Positions 36,213-44,899 are shown, counted from the first letter of the stretch. The stretch is DNA of 64,000 bases from Nitrosarchaeum sp. (GCF_025699065.1 NZ_JAILWF010000006.1:1-64000); one strand, 5' to 3'. Notes: generated by a model not told the origin, from the sequence alone. Made by a program: numbers and translations.

Positions 36213-36428
36213 ATGGTTCAGAGAAGTAGAAAGAATCTAAAGATAGGTATCGGAGTTTTCATTATGGTTTCAGGCATATTGAATATTACAATGGGTGAAC
36301 AATCCTATCAGAATTTAATGGAAAATAGAATCATTACACTAGCTTACATCATAGTTGGAATATTGATCATATTGGGAACAGATAGGATCAAAGAACTTTT
36401 GAGAATAACTCCAAAGGTGAAACAATGA
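36213..36428 (+). CDS. Small two-pass membrane protein, 71 aa
   Basis: After a basic start (MVQRSRKNLK) come two hydrophobic segments, about residues 11-27 and 41-55, joined by a short polar loop, and a charged tail. The family is not recognised. It begins seven bases after the transposase remnant and its stop overlaps the start of the next small gene as ATGA. Confidence 0.6.
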   Translation: MVQRSRKNLKIGIGVFIMVSGILNITMGEQSYQNLMENRIITLAYIIVGILIILGTDRIKELLRITPKVKQ

Positions 36429-36535
36429 CGGGAGAGGGTTTAGGATATGACCTTGGCAGTATGCTTTTCTGGGTGTTACTTGCTGGTGGCATAGTGGGTG
36501 GAATCATTTACAGTATTTGGAGAAAGAAAAAATGA
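36425..36535 (+). CDS. Tiny single-pass membrane protein, 36 aa
   Basis: The ATG overlaps the stop of the 71-residue gene (ATGA). The peptide has a polar start, one membrane segment (about residues 13-30, MLFWVLLAGGIVGGIIYS) and the basic end WRKKK, so the C-terminus should face the cytoplasm. The stop overlaps the next start in the same way. The double ATGA arrangement is the main reason to believe it. Confidence 0.6.
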   Translation: MTGEGLGYDLGSMLFWVLLAGGIVGGIIYSIWRKKK

Positions 36536-36705
36536 CAAAAAAATATCTATTTGGCACAATTCTAATGATTCTATTCATTCCATCTTCTCTCTATGTTTTC
36601 CTTTTGATCTTCCAAGGAAAATCCATAGATGAAATAATCCCATACATTATGGGAAGTATAGTATTATTGGGAATTGGGTTTTTGCTTCGTTCTAAAAAAA
36701 TGTGA
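36532..36705 (+). CDS. Small two-pass membrane protein, 57 aa
   Basis: The ATG at 36532 overlaps the previous stop (ATGA) and is preferred over a TTG at 36517, which would add five charged residues. Two hydrophobic segments (about 7-25 and 36-50) flank a polar loop with GKSIDEIIP, and the tail is basic. The family is unknown. Confidence 0.58.
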   Translation: MTKKYLFGTILMILFIPSSLYVFLLIFQGKSIDEIIPYIMGSIVLLGIGFLLRSKKM

Positions 36706-36846
36706 TTTTTTATCCCGACACAAATAACCAAATACAAAAAATCCCACACAATTTAAAATCCAAATGATTGTAGAAAATTCTAGCAACCTTTAGGTAACAC
36801 CCCTTTGAGAAACCGACAACGAAACAGAATCTAACTCCACCATAGT

Positions 36847-36854
36847 TTTATATT
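36847..36854 (+). promoter_or_regulatory. TATA box of rpl12
   Basis: TTTATATT begins 32 bases before the rpl12 ATG, which fits a transcript with a leader of only a few bases. Confidence 0.5.
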
Positions 36855-36878
36855 ATGCCCTAAGAAAATCTCGATACA

Positions 36879-37178
36879 ATGGAATACGTTTATGCTGCTT
36901 TACTTCTTCACAAGCTACAAAAAGAAGTTAATGAGGCAAACATCAGCTCAGTTGTAAAAGCATCTGGCGCTGCAGTTAATGATGCTCAAGTAAAAGCATT
37001 AGTTGCAGCATTGGCTGATGTTAACATCGAAGAAGCAATCAAAGCCGCACCTGTAGCAGTAGCAGCAGCAGCCGCTCCGGCAGCCGCAGCAGCAGGTGAA
37101 GCAAAGAAAGAAGCACCAGTTGATACCAGTAAAAATGAAGAAGCCGCGATGGAAGGTCTATCTTCACTATTTGGATAA
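36879..37178 (+). CDS. rpl12: Ribosomal protein L12 (P1/P2-type stalk protein)
   Basis: The 99-residue protein has the helical dimerisation domain ([14 protein letters not shown] onward), an Ala-rich flexible hinge (about 55-77) and the conserved end [13 protein letters not shown] that recruits elongation factors. It binds the base protein L10, encoded on the other strand 700 bp away. Separation from rpl10 is unusual. Confidence 0.95.
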   Translation: MEYVYAALLLHKLQKEVNEANISSVVKASGAAVNDAQVKALVAALADVNIEEAIKAAPVAVAAAAAPAAAAAGEAKKEAPVDTSKNEEAAMEGLSSLFG

Positions 37179-37254
37179 ACAACTATTATTTTTTCAATTT
37201 AATTTTGATTTTTTACATCAATGTTAATTAACAATTATTTGTTTTTTGTATTGA

Positions 37255-37887
37255 TTGGTTGATTTTTCAATTCCTGCTCATGTGTTTATCTACATTTTAG
37301 ATCTCTTTGGAACAATGGCATTTGCAGTAACGGGTGCTTTCAAAGCCATAGAAAACAAATCCGACATCGTCGGAGTTTTACTGTTAGCGACAATTACAGG
37401 CGTTGCGGGAGGTGTAATCCGGGATGTTGTGATGGGCCAGTTTCCAAACGCATTATCTGATCCGGCATATGTTGCAATAACAGTTACATCAGGAATTGCA
37501 ATTTTCTTTTTATATACACATCTCAAAAAACACTGGAATTTATTTTTGAAGTTTGATGCAATTGGACTTGGTGTATTTTCAATAATTGGAGCAACGTTTG
37601 CATACAATTTAGTAGGGCTAAACTTTCTTGCAATAATGCTTGCAGGTGTACTTACTGCCGTAGGTGGTGGTATACTTCGAGATGTCTTTGTCACACAGGT
37701 CCCAATAGTTTTTGTAAAGGAATTTTATGTCTCTGCAAGCTTTATTGGAATTTTGGTATTTTATTTTATGTTGTACTTTGGTGGAGAGTTGTACTCTGCA
37801 ACAATTGTAGGATTGACAATAACTACTGCATTGAGATTAATTGCAATGAAGTATAATTGGAATCTTCCTAAAGTTAAAGGAATTTAA
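37255..37887 (+). CDS. TRIC-family (UPF0126) membrane channel protein
   Basis: The 210-residue integral membrane protein has about seven hydrophobic segments and two related halves, each with a glycine-rich signature: GTMAFAVTGAFKA then GVAGGVIRDVVMG in the first and GVLTAVGGGILRDVFV in the second. These match prokaryotic TRIC cation channels, probable counter-ion or potassium channels. It starts with TTG. It converges on rpl10 with a 2-bp gap. Confidence 0.85.
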   Translation: MVDFSIPAHVFIYILDLFGTMAFAVTGAFKAIENKSDIVGVLLLATITGVAGGVIRDVVMGQFPNALSDPAYVAITVTSGIAIFFLYTHLKKHWNLFLKFDAIGLGVFSIIGATFAYNLVGLNFLAIMLAGVLTAVGGGILRDVFVTQVPIVFVKEFYVSASFIGILVFYFMLYFGGELYSATIVGLTITTALRLIAMKYNWNLPKVKGI

Positions 37888-37889
37888 GA

Positions 37890-38756
37890 TTAAGCTGGAC
37901 TGTAGCCTTTGGCTTTTGATGCAAGGCCTTTTGCTTGGCCTTCTGCCTTTTGCAAAATCTGCTCTTTAGTTTCACTTGTCATAAATCCAGACTCTACTGA
38001 TAATGAGCGAGCATGCTGAGCTGCCTTGCCAATAATTTGGTTAATGTTTTCTGGAGTAACATATGCTGCCTCAATTGACAGTGATACTGCTTCTTGGTGA
38101 TATTGAGCAAATGCATTTCTAATTGCTTCTACATCAATTACCATGTCTTTTTCTGCATATTTGAGACCCTCCTCTAATGCAGTGTATAGTGAAATTCCAG
38201 CTTCAACTGGTTTGATATCTAATTTACCTAACAATACTGCTAGTTTCTCATTAATTACTCCGCCTTTCTTTACTGGAGTTGAGTCTTTTGCAATCCAAAT
38301 TGTTCCTTGATCAATCTTTGTTGGAATTCCAGCCTCTTTGAATTCAGTAAGCATTGGACCTGGAGCAATTCCCGTGTTCTTTGCAGGAACTACAATGTCT
38401 ACACTTGCAATATCCCCACCTCTTGCTGCCATCATAATTTTGTTTTTGGCAAGTAAGACGTTTAGTTTGAATGGTGACATGTTTGTAAATATGAAAAGGC
38501 ATTGACCTACTAGTTCGTCAGCAATTCCTTTGATTCCTGGAATGTCTGATTTTTCTAATGCTTTTTGTGCAACTCTGTCTTTGACACAGACAAATTCTAC
38601 CTGACCTTTGAGTGCTTTTCTTAATGGTAATAGTTGTGATGCTCTAACTTTGTTTGTCTTTACTAATGCAACAACTTTGTATTTTTTTGGAATCTCCATC
38701 ATTTGTTGATACATCTGAGTTTTTTTTGCTGGATATTTTGTTCTATTTTCATGCAT
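37890..38756 (-). CDS. rpl10: Ribosomal protein L10 (uL10, P0)
   Basis: The 288-residue archaeal/eukaryotic-length uL10 forms the base of the stalk. It shows the rRNA-binding N-terminal domain (YKVVALVKTNKVRASQL), the GGDIASVDIVVPAKNTGI region and a long C-terminal helical spine that should hold several L12 dimers. The acidic LFG-type end seen in many P0 proteins is absent; the protein stops at KGYSPA. It overlaps the end of rpl1 by eight bases, so they are co-translated. Confidence 0.93.
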   Translation of the reverse strand: MHENRTKYPAKKTQMYQQMMEIPKKYKVVALVKTNKVRASQLLPLRKALKGQVEFVCVKDRVAQKALEKSDIPGIKGIADELVGQCLFIFTNMSPFKLNVLLAKNKIMMAARGGDIASVDIVVPAKNTGIAPGPMLTEFKEAGIPTKIDQGTIWIAKDSTPVKKGGVINEKLAVLLGKLDIKPVEAGISLYTALEEGLKYAEKDMVIDVEAIRNAFAQYHQEAVSLSIEAAYVTPENINQIIGKAAQHARSLSVESGFMTSETKEQILQKAEGQAKGLASKAKGYSPA

Positions 38757-39411
38757 GTTTCTTCTTGACCTCTTCTATCTGTTTAATTGGTTTTCCCATT
38801 GTGGTTTTAATGATAATTCTTTTCATGTTCTTATCTCCGTTTGGTAATTTCTTTTCAACTGCAGCAAGTACTGCATGTGCATTAATTGCCAAGTCTGCAT
38901 CACTCATTGTCTCATCACCAATTTTACATGACATTGCTAATGTTGCTCTTGCTCTAACTTTGATTGATGCTCTGAATCTTGTTAGAAATGATTCAATTGA
39001 TGCGTTAAATGGAACTGGTGTTGGCATTTTACCTCTTGGACCTAATAGCTGACCCAATACTTTACCGACTACTGGCATTATTTGTGTGTCTGCCAAAAAG
39101 AAATCATATTTGTTGATAAATTTTCTAGATGCTCTTTTATTTGCTGCAAATCTATCTAATTCATCAGAACCTACAACTGCATCAGCTTTTGCTGCCTTTG
39201 CTTTTTGACCCATATCTCCTGTTGCCATAATGCAAACAGTTGATGGGGAGCTTGTCTTTGGTAGTTGGACTACTTCGTTTAATGCAAAGCCCTTTTTGAC
39301 ATCAATATCTTTGAAGACTAGAATCATCTCAACAGACTGTGTAAACTTGCGTTGTTTACTGCCTGTCTTAGCCTCTTTGATCATGTCTGCAAGCTTTGCC
39401 TCGGTAATCAT
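38749..39411 (-). CDS. rpl1: Ribosomal protein L1 (uL1)
   Basis: The 220-residue protein of the mobile L1 stalk shows KRKFTQSVEMILVF-like start (QRKFTQSVEMILVF), the KINKYDFFLAD-like segment (KFINKYDFFLADTQIMP) and the LGPRGKMPTPVP motif. It is the first gene of the minus-strand rpl1-rpl10 pair. An Lrp-type regulator gene lies divergently upstream, between it and rpl11. Confidence 0.95.
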   Translation of the reverse strand: MITEAKLADMIKEAKTGSKQRKFTQSVEMILVFKDIDVKKGFALNEVVQLPKTSSPSTVCIMATGDMGQKAKAAKADAVVGSDELDRFAANKRASRKFINKYDFFLADTQIMPVVGKVLGQLLGPRGKMPTPVPFNASIESFLTRFRASIKVRARATLAMSCKIGDETMSDADLAINAHAVLAAVEKKLPNGDKNMKRIIIKTTMGKPIKQIEEVKKKHA

Positions 39412-39536
39412 TATGAAGAATTTCCGAGATTGCCTACTTAAAATCGTTTAGAGGAATGGGAGTTGAGAATTCTATTTTATTTTAAAAAATTACACATTTC
39501 TATGCCAATTTTTGAAATTAAGGGACAAAAATCCTC

Positions 39537-40037
39537 ATGAACTTACATTTATTAATTCACCATCCTCCATTTTCGAATAGATTGCAGAAGTTTGATGATC
39601 TTGATATGAAACTCTTAGCAGAGTTGACAAAAGATGGTTCAATCTCAGTTCCAGAACTATCAAAAAAATTAGGAATCAATGCATCTGTTTTGTACAGCAG
39701 AATAAAGAGACTGGTAAAAAAGAAATTAATTAAAAAATTCACAATAGTTGTAGATGAATCTCTTTTAGGAGTTGGAGTAAAGGCATCAATTGGAGTTAAC
39801 CGCGATCCAAAACTAAAAGATACTATTCACAAACAACTGATGGCTACCCCTGAGGTCACGTCAATTTCTGAAGTTACTGGTAGATTTGATATTATAGTAA
39901 ATGTCCAGACAAAAAATCTAGAGGTACTTCATTCTATAGTAATTGAGAAGCTAGGAAAAATTGATGGAATAATTAATACTGAAACTTTTGTAGAGTTACA
40001 AAAAACGAATAAAGATTTAGTTTATTCTGTGGTGTAA
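39537..40037 (+). CDS. Lrp/AsnC-family transcription regulator
   Basis: The 166-residue protein has an N-terminal helix-turn-helix (LDMKLLAELTKDGSISVPEL, then KKLGINASVLYSRIKRLVKK) and a C-terminal RAM-type ligand domain ending in NTETFVELQKTNKD. Such proteins form dimers and octamers that sense amino acids or related metabolites. It is inserted in reverse orientation between rpl11 and rpl1. Its 3' end meets the rpl11 stop with one base between, and its promoter region is shared with rpl1, so it could affect ribosomal gene expression. Confidence 0.9.
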   Translation: MNLHLLIHHPPFSNRLQKFDDLDMKLLAELTKDGSISVPELSKKLGINASVLYSRIKRLVKKKLIKKFTIVVDESLLGVGVKASIGVNRDPKLKDTIHKQLMATPEVTSISEVTGRFDIIVNVQTKNLEVLHSIVIEKLGKIDGIINTETFVELQKTNKDLVYSVV

Positions 40038-40038
40038 T

Positions 40039-40521
40039 TTAGTTTAATTTTGCGTCCCACTTGCCAGCGTTAATCTCTGCTGTGATTTCTTTTGGAGTCT
40101 TTCCCTCCACTTTGATTCCAAGTGATGAGCAAGTTCCAATAATTGTTTTAGCTACAGATTTTAGTGAAGTTGCATATGATTTCTCTAGTTTTGTTTTTGC
40201 AACTTTTACTACAGAATCAATGGTAATGTCTCCTACCCAAGCAGTTCCTGCAGTACCTGTTCCTTTCTGAACTCCGGCCTCTTTTAGCAATAATGCAGCA
40301 GCCGATGGAATTCCAATTTCTATCTCCCATTTTTTAGTATCTGGAAATACTGAAACTGTAACTGGAACTTTCATTCCCTCAAAATCTTTTGTTTTATCGT
40401 TAATTGCCTTGATAATCTCCATGATGTTTACACCCAATGGACCCAAAGCTGGACCTAGTGGTGGACCTGCAGATGCAGCTCCTCCTGTTACAAGTGAAGA
40501 TATTTTTTGTGCGTCTACCAT
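40039..40521 (-). CDS. rpl11: Ribosomal protein L11 (uL11)
   Basis: The 160-residue GTPase-centre protein shows the proline-rich start GGAASAGPPLGPALGPLGVN and the C-terminal GTCSSLGIKVEGKTPKEI segment that binds 23S rRNA. It follows nusG by about 35 bases on the minus strand, in the normal archaeal order secE-nusG-rpl11. Confidence 0.95.
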   Translation of the reverse strand: MVDAQKISSLVTGGAASAGPPLGPALGPLGVNIMEIIKAINDKTKDFEGMKVPVTVSVFPDTKKWEIEIGIPSAAALLLKEAGVQKGTGTAGTAWVGDITIDSVVKVAKTKLEKSYATSLKSVAKTIIGTCSSLGIKVEGKTPKEITAEINAGKWDAKLN

Positions 40522-40555
40522 GTTTATCAGCTTATTATGAAAAATTTAATCCTTC

Positions 40556-41014
40556 CTAAGACTCACTAGATAGTTTTAGGTAGTTTGCGTCGACAGTTAC
40601 TGGTAATTGATATGATGCATCAAGTAAGACTACGGTTGCTTCTTCTTTGTCTACATCAATTCTTGTGATCGTGGCTTTCATTCCTTTGAATGGACCGCCA
40701 GTGATCTCAACTATGTTATCTACTGTTAATTGTGAAACTGTGGATTTTTTGACTAGATATCCTTCTATATCTTTGAATTCTAATTCTCCTCTTAGTTGAC
40801 CACGAATATGTCTGATTCCTTCAACTGCCATGTATGCATCACTTGGGTTAATTGCCTCAATGACAACGTATCCCTTTAGATTATCAACTAGTAATACGGA
40901 TTGAATATTCATCTTATTGTTACTTGCTTTAGCTTCAAGTAATCTCATTACCACTTTCTCTTGACCTCCAGTGGTTCTTATTGCAAAAAGGTGTGATTTT
41001 ACTTCTTCAGACAT
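40556..41014 (-). CDS. nusG: Transcription elongation factor NusG/Spt5
   Basis: The 152-residue protein has the NGN domain (residues 1-95, HLFAIRTTGGQEKVV at the start) that binds the polymerase clamp and a KOW domain (VDNIVEITGGPFKGMKATI). It is processivity factor Spt5 in archaea. The ATG at 41014 lies one base after the secE stop; a TTG at 41026 would add four residues but would overlap secE. Confidence 0.93.
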   Translation of the reverse strand: MSEEVKSHLFAIRTTGGQEKVVMRLLEAKASNNKMNIQSVLLVDNLKGYVVIEAINPSDAYMAVEGIRHIRGQLRGELEFKDIEGYLVKKSTVSQLTVDNIVEITGGPFKGMKATITRIDVDKEEATVVLLDASYQLPVTVDANYLKLSSES

Positions 41015-41015
41015 T

Positions 41016-41189
41016 TTACCTACCAAACGTAATTACCGAAAAGACAAACTGTATTGTAAATCCAATGGCACCTACTCCTCCAATTCCCAATAATACTAAT
41101 CTGAGATGCTGTTGATACTCATCTTTGTCTGGCTTTTTTGCCATCTTCATAGTATTTGCCATGTTTTTCAAAGTCTGCTTCGGGTTCAT
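41016..41189 (-). CDS. secE: SecE/Sec61-gamma protein translocase subunit, 57 aa
   Basis: This 57-residue frame is easy to miss. It has an amphipathic basic N-terminus (MNPKQTLKNMANTMKMAKKP), the KPDKDEYQQHLRLVLLGIGG segment that matches the SecE/Sec61-gamma signature and one membrane helix (about 31-52). SecE clamps SecY at the translocon; secY is at 52.6 kb. Its stop is one base before the nusG ATG, the classical secE-nusG arrangement. The start is 39 bases from the divergent dtdA start. Confidence 0.88.
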   Translation of the reverse strand: MNPKQTLKNMANTMKMAKKPDKDEYQQHLRLVLLGIGGVGAIGFTIQFVFSVITFGR

Positions 41190-41207
41190 TGCCTGAAATT
41201 AATAAGG

Positions 41208-41217
41208 TGTCCTTATA
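41208..41217. promoter_or_regulatory. Possible shared TATA element of secE and dtdA
   Basis: The only TATA-like stretch in the 39-bp gap is TCCTTATATC; read on the other strand it is GATATAAGGA. It lies about 22-28 bases ahead of the secE ATG, a good archaeal distance, and 12-20 bases ahead of the dtdA ATG, which is short. The element may serve mainly secE. Confidence 0.35.
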
Positions 41218-41228
41218 TCTCTTATCTC

Positions 41229-42005
41229 ATGGAGCTGCTAGTAGCTTATCGCGATGACCCTGCAGGATACAATATGGCAAATTTTCTTTCTCAAGAAATG
41301 AAAAAAGAAGGTGATATCTATCATGGAAAATACTATGATTTGCTGATAATTCCAACTCCTGCAATTTCAGCTGATTGGCTAGAAGAAAAATATGATTATG
41401 ATGGATTTATTTTTCTATCAAAACATGCTGCAGAATCTGGAGTATTGGCACTTACCTGTCACAGTACTGGAAATTTCTCAGAAGCCAAGTTTGGTGGAAA
41501 TGATAGACAGATTGCAATACCACATCCATTTATCCAAAAAACATATCTTCAAACTTTATGGAAACACAAATCCATTTTTTCTGATTTTCAAATTACTATA
41601 GAGGCAACTCATCATGGACCAACTGCATTATCAAAACCTACAATATTCATTGAAATTGGAACCACTGAAAAGCAATGGACTGATGTAACACTCTGCAATT
41701 CAGTAGCTTCTCTAGTTCATCAAGTGATGAGTGGTCACATCAAAGCATCACCCATCGCCATATGTTTTGGAGGGACTCATTATCCAGACAAATTTACAAA
41801 TGAATTACTTGAAGGCAAATACTCCCTTGGAACTGTTGTGCCAAAACATGCCTTAGATAATATTGATGAGAATCTGTTTTCTGAAATTTTATCAAAAAAT
41901 AAAATGGCAACAACTGCTCTGCTTGATTGGGGAGGAATGGGTCCAAACAAACAAAAAATTCTTGAACTACTAAAGACAACCCATCTTGAGGTAATCCGAT
42001 TATGA
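41229..42005 (+). CDS. dtdA: D-aminoacyl-tRNA deacylase DtdA (GEK1 type)
   Basis: The enzyme removes D-amino acids from mischarged tRNA. The 258-residue product starts MELLVAYRDDPAGYNMA, has SKHAAESGVLALTCHSTGN, a central EATHHGPT motif and a GGTHYPDKFT motif, whose histidines are expected zinc ligands. A longer frame reaches back to 41106 but would run through secE in antisense, so I choose the ATG at 41229. It overlaps the alkyltransferase gene by four bases (ATGA). Confidence 0.9.
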   Translation: MELLVAYRDDPAGYNMANFLSQEMKKEGDIYHGKYYDLLIIPTPAISADWLEEKYDYDGFIFLSKHAAESGVLALTCHSTGNFSEAKFGGNDRQIAIPHPFIQKTYLQTLWKHKSIFSDFQITIEATHHGPTALSKPTIFIEIGTTEKQWTDVTLCNSVASLVHQVMSGHIKASPIAICFGGTHYPDKFTNELLEGKYSLGTVVPKHALDNIDENLFSEILSKNKMATTALLDWGGMGPNKQKILELLKTTHLEVIRL

Positions 42006-42301
42006 GTATTGATAAAAAAATTTACAAAAAACTACTTGAAGTACCAAAAGGAAAAATTACCACTTATGGTGAACTGGCAAAAGCAGTTGGTCTAAAAAAT
42101 GGACAACGAGCCGTTGGAAAAATTATGAACAAGAACCCATATCCTGTAATTATTCCATGTCACAGAGTTATCAAATCCAATGGAAAGATTGGCGGATATG
42201 CATACGGTGAAGAAATAAAATCAAACATGTTATCAAAAGAGGGAATAAAGATTCAAAATGGAAAAATTTTGGATTTGGAAAATTCTATCTATCGATTCTA
42301 G
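42002..42301 (+). CDS. O6-alkylguanine-DNA alkyltransferase domain protein
   Basis: The 99-residue protein is just the DNA-binding/active-site domain: a GKITTYGELA helix-turn-helix entry, RAVGKIMNKNP and the PCHRV motif with the alkyl-accepting Cys53. The N-terminal domain of full-length Ogt is absent, as in several archaeal versions. It repairs alkylated guanine, or signals it for repair. It overlaps dtdA by ATGA and converges on rpl19e. Confidence 0.88.
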   Translation: MSIDKKIYKKLLEVPKGKITTYGELAKAVGLKNGQRAVGKIMNKNPYPVIIPCHRVIKSNGKIGGYAYGEEIKSNMLSKEGIKIQNGKILDLENSIYRF

Positions 42302-42750
42302 ATTCTTTTTGCTATAATCTCTTCCATCAATAATCTGAGGTGTGCTTTGTTTCTTACAGTGTTTCCGCCTACTTTTTTGTATAATGCCCAAAATTCAGGA
42401 TTTGTCAAATCCTTTCTGTCTTTAGCAATCTTTAGTAATCTTCTGAGTGAGCGAACCTTTGCAACGTAGACGTCCTTCTTTCCTATTCTTGCCCCTTTTC
42501 TACCTTTTTTGGAGCCTTGCGTTGTTCCTCTTTTATGCTTTTGAGCTTTCTTCATTTGTGATCTGCCCTTTGAGGTTCCAACAATTGGTTTAATGGTAAT
42601 TTTCTTTGCAGTAATTAAACTTCGAATATTTTGTCTAGTGATTGCATCAGCTACATCGTCTAGATGATCAGCATCTAATCTGACTCTATTAACTCCAACT
42701 CCTGTAACTCGTGCTACGAGTCTTTTTTTAGCTTTAAGATTTACTACCAA
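42298..42750 (-). CDS. rpl19e: Ribosomal protein L19e
   Basis: The 150-residue basic protein shows LKAKKRLVARVTGVGVNRVR at the N-terminus and RSLRRLLK with YKKVGGNTVRNKAHL further on. The start is TTG at 42750, inside the last codons of rpl32e, so the pair is coupled. In many archaea it precedes rpl18; here rpl18 is 7.7 kb away on the other strand. Confidence 0.93.
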   Translation of the reverse strand: MVVNLKAKKRLVARVTGVGVNRVRLDADHLDDVADAITRQNIRSLITAKKITIKPIVGTSKGRSQMKKAQKHKRGTTQGSKKGRKGARIGKKDVYVAKVRSLRRLLKIAKDRKDLTNPEFWALYKKVGGNTVRNKAHLRLLMEEIIAKRI

Positions 42751-43141
42751 CGGTTCTCACTCTTGCGTTAAATATTTTGAACTTGCTTTCAAGTGCTTTT
42801 ACTAAAATCTCTTTTCTCTTTTTAGTACCTACACTATGTCCAAATCTTATTCCATCTGTTTTTGGATTAAGATTTTCCAAGTCACTTAATTTGTAAACTA
42901 AATTATCTGTATATCCTGACGGATGTAATCCTTTAGCAATTTTTGGTCCACCGTATCCGACTTTGACAAGTCCTGGACGACCTCTGCCACCTTTTAATTT
43001 TCTTTGATGATGATCAACTCCTTTTGGTTTTCTCCAATTGGTTTGTAATCTAACATAACGCCAGCTCTCTGGTCTGACAAAATCTGGATTATTTCCTTTG
43101 ATCTCTTCTCGTTTTGCTAGCTTCTCTTTATTGATCGGCAT
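42734..43141 (-). CDS. rpl32e: Ribosomal protein L32e
   Basis: The frame contains the L32e core FVRPESWRYVRLQTNWRKPK, GVDHHQRKLKGGRGRPG and the end KIFNARVRTVGSKS. The frame extends to 43252, but the upstream part has no family character, so I choose the ATG at 43141 (MPINKEKLAKREE), 135 residues. A TATA-like sequence lies about 20-30 bases before it. Confidence 0.9.
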   Translation of the reverse strand: MPINKEKLAKREEIKGNNPDFVRPESWRYVRLQTNWRKPKGVDHHQRKLKGGRGRPGLVKVGYGGPKIAKGLHPSGYTDNLVYKLSDLENLNPKTDGIRFGHSVGTKKRKEILVKALESKFKIFNARVRTVGSKS

Positions 43142-43160
43142 TAGTTTGACTCTTGAAATT

Positions 43161-43170
43161 TTAAATAAAT
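43161..43170 (-). promoter_or_regulatory. TATA box of rpl32e-rpl19e
   Basis: Read on the minus strand it is ATTTATTTAA, ending 19 bases before the ATG at 43141. This supports the shorter rpl32e start and a nearly leaderless mRNA. Confidence 0.45.
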
Positions 43171-43282
43171 ACGTTCCTAGATTAAAAAAGATCATCTTTT
43201 GGGAAAGAGATAATAAGGAAAATTGAGTCGGATCGAAATATCTCATGATCAAGCCTGGGATTCCTATGATAATTGCTGAGGG

Positions 43283-44899
43283 GTGCTATTACCTCTGATC
43301 GAAGTAGTAAGTACTCTCAAAGTTGACAAATTCTTATCTCAAATTCAGTCATTTGGAATTTCTCCCTCAAAGATACATCGAAATCTGAGTGTAGACGACC
43401 TAGTAAAAATTGCAGTAGAGAAAAAAGAAGGTGTAATCAATTCAACCGGTTCTCTTTCTGTTAATACCGGCAAGTACACTGGACGTTCTCCAGATGACAG
43501 ATTCATCGTTTATGATGATAAGACTCACAATACTGTAGATTGGGGTAAAGTAAATCACCAATTCCCCTCTGGCAAATTTGAGAAATTACTGGAGAAGATG
43601 AAATCTTTTGTAAGCAACAAGGAACTCTACGTCTTTGATGGATTTGTAGGAGCTGACAAGGACAATCGTTTACCCATTAGAGTGATAAATGATCATGTAT
43701 GGCAAAGTCTCTTTGCAAGAAATTTGTTTATTCGACCAACTAATGAGGAGCTAGAAAACCATACTCCTGAGTTTACTATTTTATGTATCAATAACTTTGA
43801 GGCAGTTCCGGCAGTAGATGGTACCGAGTCTAATGTTTTCATTATTATTGATTTAACTAGAAAAATTGTCTTAATTGGAGGAACCCAATATGCAGGTGAA
43901 ATGAAAAAATCTATGTTTTCTGTAATGAATTTCCTTTTACCTGAAAAAGGAGTTTTCCCAATGCATTGCTCTGCAAATATTGGCAAAGATAATGACACTG
44001 CATTATTCTTTGGATTGTCTGGTACAGGAAAGACAACGTTATCCGCTGATCCAAACAGAAAATTAATTGGCGATGACGAACATGGTTGGTCTGATAACGG
44101 GACATTTAATTTCGAAGGAGGATGCTATGCAAAATGTATCAACCTAAGTCAAGAGGCAGAACCTGAAATTTGGAACGCAATTAGGCCAGGGGCTGTCTTA
44201 GAAAATGTTGTACTAAATAACAATAATCCCGATTATGATGATAATCTCTTAACTGAAAATACTCGAGTTGCATATCCTCTTGATTACATTCCAGGTGCAG
44301 TTATTCCAAGTGTAGGTGGTCATCCAAAAGTAATTGTATTTCTAACAGCTGATGCGTTGGGTGTTTTGCCCCCAATCTCCAGACTGACTAAAGAAGGTGC
44401 AATGTACCACTTCATGTCCGGTTATACAAGTAAGTTGGCAGGAACTGAACGAGGAATAAAGGAACCAAAATCTGTATTTTCTGAGTGCTTTGGAGCTCCA
44501 TTCATGCCTAGACCAGCTGCAGTATATGCCAAGGTGTTGGGTGAAAAAATTACCAAACACAATACAGTCGTTTATCTAGTAAATACCGGATGGTCTGGTG
44601 GTCCATATGGTGTAGGTAAAAGAATTAAGATAAAATACAGTCGAGCAATGGTTACTGCTGCAATTAATGGCTCATTAAATATTGTAAAATACAAACATGA
44701 TGATTTGTTTAACCTAGATATTCCAACTGAAGTGCCAGATGTTCCTTCAGACATTTTGGATCCGAAAAATACTTGGACTGATAAAGACTCTTACGATCTT
44801 TCTGCTAAAAAATTAGCTCAAATGTTTGTTGAGAACTTTAAAAAGTTCCAAAATGTTGCACCTGAAATCATTTCAGCAGGTCCTGTGTATCGTGCTTAA
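43283..44899 (+). CDS. pckA: Phosphoenolpyruvate carboxykinase, ATP type
   Basis: The enzyme interconverts oxaloacetate plus ATP with phosphoenolpyruvate, CO2 and ADP, a gluconeogenic entry point. The 538 residues include [30 protein letters not shown] (kinase 1a), the P-loop GLSGTGKTT at 244-252, LIGDDEHGW (kinase 2) and [18 protein letters not shown]. It uses ATP rather than GTP by family. The start is GTG at 43283 with GAGGGG just upstream. The last 32 bases overlap the convergent subtilase gene. Confidence 0.95.
   Translation: MLLPLIEVVSTLKVDKFLSQIQSFGISPSKIHRNLSVDDLVKIAVEKKEGVINSTGSLSVNTGKYTGRSPDDRFIVYDDKTHNTVDWGKVNHQFPSGKFEKLLEKMKSFVSNKELYVFDGFVGADKDNRLPIRVINDHVWQSLFARNLFIRPTNEELENHTPEFTILCINNFEAVPAVDGTESNVFIIIDLTRKIVLIGGTQYAGEMKKSMFSVMNFLLPEKGVFPMHCSANIGKDNDTALFFGLSGTGKTTLSADPNRKLIGDDEHGWSDNGTFNFEGGCYAKCINLSQEAEPEIWNAIRPGAVLENVVLNNNNPDYDDNLLTENTRVAYPLDYIPGAVIPSVGGHPKVIVFLTADALGVLPPISRLTKEGAMYHFMSGYTSKLAGTERGIKEPKSVFSECFGAPFMPRPAAVYAKVLGEKITKHNTVVYLVNTGWSGGPYGVGKRIKIKYSRAMVTAAINGSLNIVKYKHDDLFNLDIPTEVPDVPSDILDPKNTWTDKDSYDLSAKKLAQMFVENFKKFQNVAPEIISAGPVYRA

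Noticed and set aside
41106..41228. Upstream extension of dtdA
   Set aside because: This part is antisense to secE, and the family start MELLVAYRDDP is at 41229.
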